A stretch of 64,000 bases of DNA, taken from Alligator mississippiensis. Taxonomy: Eukaryota; Chordata; Crocodylia; Alligatoridae. Every line of letters starts with the position of its first letter. Positions within the stretch are counted from its first letter, which is position 1. The position numbers and the translations under genes were made by a program. Below, piece after piece: positions 59,430 through 64,000 of this stretch. The stretch covers positions 43,321,892 to 43,385,891 of the forward strand of contig NC_081835.1 in NCBI RefSeq assembly GCF_030867095.1, in the 5' to 3' direction. The notes under the pieces were generated by a model, which did no database searches, was not told the DNA's origin, and saw nothing but the letters and a program-made list of their open reading frames with translations.

Positions 59430-62400
59430 TGGGTTGTGCTGAGGGGTATTGTTGGTAGCAGGAGTGGCATAGCCTAGCAGCAAGGGGCTGAGATTTTAAG
59501 CATTACTGGAATGGGTCACTTTAATGACCTGCCTGCCAATTTGGGAGAAAGGGGGAATGGGAATGCAAAGGTTAAATGGACGAATCTCATTTCCCACTCC
59601 ATAGTGGTCCCAGGGCTTAGGTGGGCAAGGGAGAGGCTGTGAGCCCCTTTCAGAAGCTGCCATCACCCCCTGACAGTTATGTAAATTGCTTGGCACTTTC
59701 TGGAGACAAAGACTTAGTAAGTTCTACCTCTGGCCTGGGGCCAGCAGCAGCTGCCTCTGGTGCCAATCAAGGAGTCTGGGGGAGATCCAGGGGCAGACAA
59801 ATGGGGCAGGAAAGAGCAGGAACGGGAAACAAGTCCTTGGCAGAGGAAGCTTGCCGGGCTCCTGACCATTTAGTGCAGGATGCCTTGGCAGGCAGCACAA
59901 AGCACCCTGTGTACAGACCATGTGCCCCTCCCTTCTGATAGCTGGGAAACTGCTTGCATGGACAGTGCCGTTTTCTGGGCAGCTCAGAAAGAGGCACTCT
60001 CCCCTCATTTCTAACTCCAACTGCAGGGGGACCTTGGGGCGGGGGTAATGCCAAGCATTTTCTAAGCCAATGTTATTGGGACTGGCTGGAAAAGCAGATT
60101 TTCGCTCTGCAAAAAACATTTTCATTCCAACAGTTTGTGTTGTCCTCATGTGGAACCAAATGGGGACATCGGGACCGTTATTCATGAGGAAACCTAAAGA
60201 AAGCCCCAAACCTGGGAGAGCCAGCAGTCTAGCCCCCCACCCCCATCTGGGTGCTCACCTAGGCCATGGGAGCCTCAGGTTCAAGTTCAGCTTTGGAGCA
60301 GGAATTTGAACCTGAGTTCTCTTGTATCCCAAATGACATGAATACTGTATTGCAAATGAGCACCCAAACCATCAGACTGTTGGCTAATCTAAAGTAGCAT
60401 TTATTTTCCTCTTTATCTCATTCTGACCAGAAACTCCACCATGGACCCCAGAACCCTTTAGGTATTCATCTGTTCTCCTTATCTCTATTTTACAGGCAAG
60501 GAAACTGAGGCAACAGGGAAGGAAATGAAGCCTGGTTAGCTGAGTCCCAGTCCAGTGTTCTAGCTGCTAAAGCACACGACCATCTACCAGCCCGAAGGGA
60601 ACATTACCAAGAAACCTGCAATGCCTTGAATCCTAGCAGTTCCCTCTCCCACTTCCCTTGCCTATGTGAACACAAGCACAGGGAAGCAGAACAAATGCAG
60701 TCTGTATCAGGATAAGGAAGGGAGTCACTCGCCCTCACTAAAAGGCCTACTCTGTTGGCTGTTGGCAACATTCAGCAGACTTACAATTAGGGCAGTTGAA
60801 GGTGTCCTTGGGGAGTCTGTCCTTGCAAACCACAAGGCCATATTCTGGGAAAACAGCATCCATCAATTGACAGCTCAGTACTGCTAAAACAAGGCAGAGT
60901 CATAGGCCTAAAGCTGCACCCAAAGATTTATCCATCTTTGTTAGGGAAACAACATGTGGGAGGATCTGATCCCTATGTGACAAGATGCTTGGGTTATCCT
61001 CAGGAAGTGGCATGCAGTACAAAGAGCAGGAGCTGGCCATACTCTATGTCTGAATATGCCTGGAACAAGAAGCCAGTATCTAAATCTGTATAAAAGGGAC
61101 TCCATTGAAGCTAGTCTCCAGTCTAGTGTGGAAGCGTGCCCCTGGGGACTACAAGTTCTAGTAGGCACTTCTCCAACTCACATGTTGTTCAGAGCCACAG
61201 GGAGCATTGCTTATTGGTACCTGGCATCTCTGCAAGCCTGGCTCCTGAGAAAGGCAGCTGCACTGTAGATCTTTCAGCCCTTTTCTAGATGAGACTGTGG
61301 ATGATGCCAATAAGACAAGTGATGGGGTGGGGGAAGCTTGTTCTTCAATGGACTGAACACAGAAAAGCTGAGTCATTGAAGGAGGGGGAGGTAGAAACAT
61401 GCAGGGACCTTAGGACAGAGTGTCTCAGACCCAACATCCACCACTTCATTCCAGGTGGGCCACAGAACAACCACCAAACAGAGAGGAGTTTGTGCCATCT
61501 CTGACTTCTGTCCTAACTCCAGCACCCCTAGAAAGCAAATGCTCCAGAAACCAGCTGAAGTCACCACATCGAAGCAGGAGCTCATGCCCTTCGTTTAAGC
61601 AAAGGAGAGGAACTGCTTTTACTTCCCCAGCCTCAGCTCTGTGCTAGCCTTCCTGTGCCTTAATAAAGGCAGATGTACAGATGTTCAATCCATTACCATC
61701 CCTTCCTTTCATATCCAGGCTCCAAGTCTCTGGTGTCTGCACATATCCATCATCTATTCATGTTTCTCTGACCTGGCCTGAGAATTGAGGTGTGTTGGTG
61801 TGCTGTATAGCTATCCTCCACAGGACAAGCTGAATTCTTGCGGGAGGCACCCTCAACACCTCCTCCGATACCCCAGCTCCTTGTCTGCTCCCATTCTTTC
61901 CCACTGTGGTCTGCAATCAAAGGAAACAAACTCTGCCCTGATTTACTTCCTATGCAGTTCCACTGGCATCACTGGCTCTTAAAATGAGTCCCTGATTTCT
62001 GTGGAGTTGTTTGGGTGGTTAGACATTTTCTACACTAGAGAGATGTGGCAGTGAAAGCTCTGCTGACACAGTTGCACTAACTGCACTATTTTCGCACAGT
62101 GTCTTCACAGTTGGCAGCATACGTCACTGGGTTGTGGCCACACAGTATCAGGTTGTACGAGCAGACCCGTACTGCATGGTGGGTAAGCATTCCAGGATCC
62201 TCTGGGCTTCCTATAGCTCAGGCAAGCAAATACCCACCTTTTGGCCAAAACCATCCTGGCTTGAAAGAAGCTGCCCCAGTGTCCCAATAAAATTAAACAA
62301 ACAGGGATTTATTTTTGTTCCATGTTAAAATCTGTGGCCCAAAATAATGTGCAATGTCTCAGTATGGCATCAGGCAGCACTACAGTGAGAGGGTCCACAT

Positions 62401-64000
62401 CCACTACCTCCTGGCCTGGAAAGTGGGTAGCTGCCTGTATGCAGAGTTGTACATCTGCTAATGCTGGTGCCGTCCTATGGTCGTAGTGCTCTGGGTGAGG
62501 CTGCTATCATTTCAGAAGCCCTATCTTTAGGCACATGGCCTGGTGGCCAGTGGAAAATAACTTCCCATATGTTTTTCATGATATCAACATTCTTCTCAGC
62601 AAATATATGGAACGTGAGGCAAGATACCTACAATCCTTTAAATTCGATCCCATCATCCACTGTTCTCAGGAGCAACATAACTTTCTTCTCCATTTGAGGC
62701 CAGGACATGCAAATGTTCCACTCCCATTGCTGCCGTGCCCAGAGCCAACCGACACTGAGCAGACAGTGAGCAGGCAGATACGTTGCAGCCATATACAGAA
62801 TGATTGCACCCAGGGGAATTGTGACGTGGGGTCTGTGTTGTAACTAGATCTGCTCCAAACAGTGGCTGGCAAACTGAGGAGGCTAGTAACTGCATGTGAG
62901 ATTTTGAGTGATAATGTTTAAGAAAGCATAAGGGAATAGATGGATAGACACATAGGTGGATAAAAAGTACTGCAATTTAGCAACCACTGACTTCCCCCCC
63001 ACACAGGATACCCAGATCACTGTGCTGATGACCCCCTCTCCCATCAGCCAGTGAAAGCCGGAGCAGCCAGTTGTTGATCTTGTAGCTGATTTACAGAAAG
63101 CAGCCACTGGTCCCATGATTGCTGTGTGCTGGGGAAACTGCTACAGGCTAGAGGAGATGCAGCAGACAAGGTCATTCCAGGCCACTTGCCTGGACGTGCT
63201 GGCAATGTGGAGCTGGAGGCCCAGCATGGGCTGCTGTGCCTGCACGGAGGCCAGGCTCTCCTCCCACGGGGCTGGGCTCAGAGTTTGTGGCTGAGCCCCT
63301 GGCAGGCATCTTGGGAAGGGTGCCTCATTCCAGGATGAATCCAGGAAAGAAGCAGTGACGTGTAAAGTGTCTATGGAAATAGCAGCAGCAGCATGGCTTG
63401 CAGAGGGGGATGGGGAGGTCTGCAGAGCTGGGGAATGCATGCCTAAGTGAGGAGATCATAGCACAGGGCGGGTGGATATGCTTCCAACTGAGGCTCAGGG
63501 CTGGCTTGAATTCAACCTCAGACACCCAGCTTTGTGTTGCTTGCTCCCTTTTACAGATGGGGAAGCTGAGGCTGAGGGGAACATAGGGCTTCCTACAGTG
63601 GATCAGAACCAAGGTCCAACAAACCCACTGGCTCTGACGCTGGCCAGTAGCAGGACCTGCAGAGGGAGCAGTACTGACCTCAGAGCAGCAGCCGTGGGGT
63701 AGACTTGGGACGAGTTTTTCAGGCTGGGCCCCTGTGGGATGAGATAGCACTTTGCATGCAGGACCTGATGGTATGGCCCCCAGATTTAGATATTGGCATT
63801 AGGATATTCTCTGCATTCTTCCCTATCTCCCTCCTTAGGCAGCCTGATGGGTTGTTAGTTTAGCCTACACACTGAGCAGAAGTATCAGTAGATCTCAACA
63901 GTGAGATTTAGATCCCTCCCCAGACATGATACTGTTGATGCAAGGTAAAGGACTGGTCATGCATGAGGGAAAGGAAGGAAGCAATTTGTTCAATTGCTTC
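59430..64000. other. 5' distal flank, no gene recognised
   Basis: No exon with conserved coding sequence was found. A MIR-like SINE lies at about 60480-60590 (tctattttacaggcaaggaa, actgaggcaac) and a short relic near 63550 (ttacagatggggaagctgag). About 62025-62880 opens with ttctacactagagagatgtg, reminiscent of Harbinger-like MITE ends in reptiles, and may be an old repeat. The frame set near 63130-63750 is GC-driven and overlaps on both strands. Confidence 0.35.

Noticed and set aside
63130..63750. GC-rich stretch as a possible upstream promoter or exon
   Set aside because: CpG is low, there is no conserved coding sequence, and frames overlap on both strands.

Overview
The window is vertebrate nuclear DNA, most likely from a crocodilian. 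The evidence is the dominance of CR1 LINEs whose 3' ends carry tandem ATCTATGA-type octamers, many hAT-type miniature elements, MIR/CORE-like SINE pieces, a moderate GC level, and a gene split into short exons by GT-AG introns. The species cannot be fixed from sequence alone, and a turtle remains possible. There is no bacterial or viral gene content, and nearly all long open frames are chance frames.

One protein-coding gene is well supported: SLC38A3 (SNAT3, the system N sodium-coupled glutamine/histidine/asparagine transporter). It lies on the minus strand from the ATG at 53223 to the TAA at 16498. Fifteen coding exons can be placed to the base. Every junction has GT-AG ends, the phases agree at each junction, and the joined length is 1527 nt (508 residues plus stop). 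Intron 3 is large (about 17.2 kb) and holds most of the nested transposons. A decayed partial copy of coding exon 6 sits inside intron 6 near 29.49 kb, with its splice acceptor changed from AG to AA.

Layout: 1-3795, near full-length but decayed CR1 with an internal insertion. 3796-12540, intergenic DNA with a palindromic MITE, a hAT-like element, a CR1 tail and an AT-rich block that resembles a minus-strand 3' UTR end (about 8.6-9.85 kb). 12545-14030, a CR1 copy split by a hAT MITE. 14031-16497, 3' flank or UTR of SLC38A3 with a MIR-like SINE. 16498-32335, coding exons 15 to 4, with an LTR-like block at 27.6-28.57 kb and the exon-6 relic. 32336-49575, intron 3, with foldback DNA elements, an 80-bp direct repeat pair, two further CR1 copies and TG-rich minisatellite. 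49576-53223, coding exons 3 to 1. 53224-64000, upstream flank with a duplicated unidentified repeat and a minus-strand CR1 split by a 1.17-kb foldback element. No upstream gene or clear CpG-island promoter was seen.

The most unusual structure is a set of three GC-rich, hairpin-forming DNA elements (33.84-34.56, 37.05-38.18 and 56.51-57.68 kb). They have different terminal sequences but similar internal foldback organisation.
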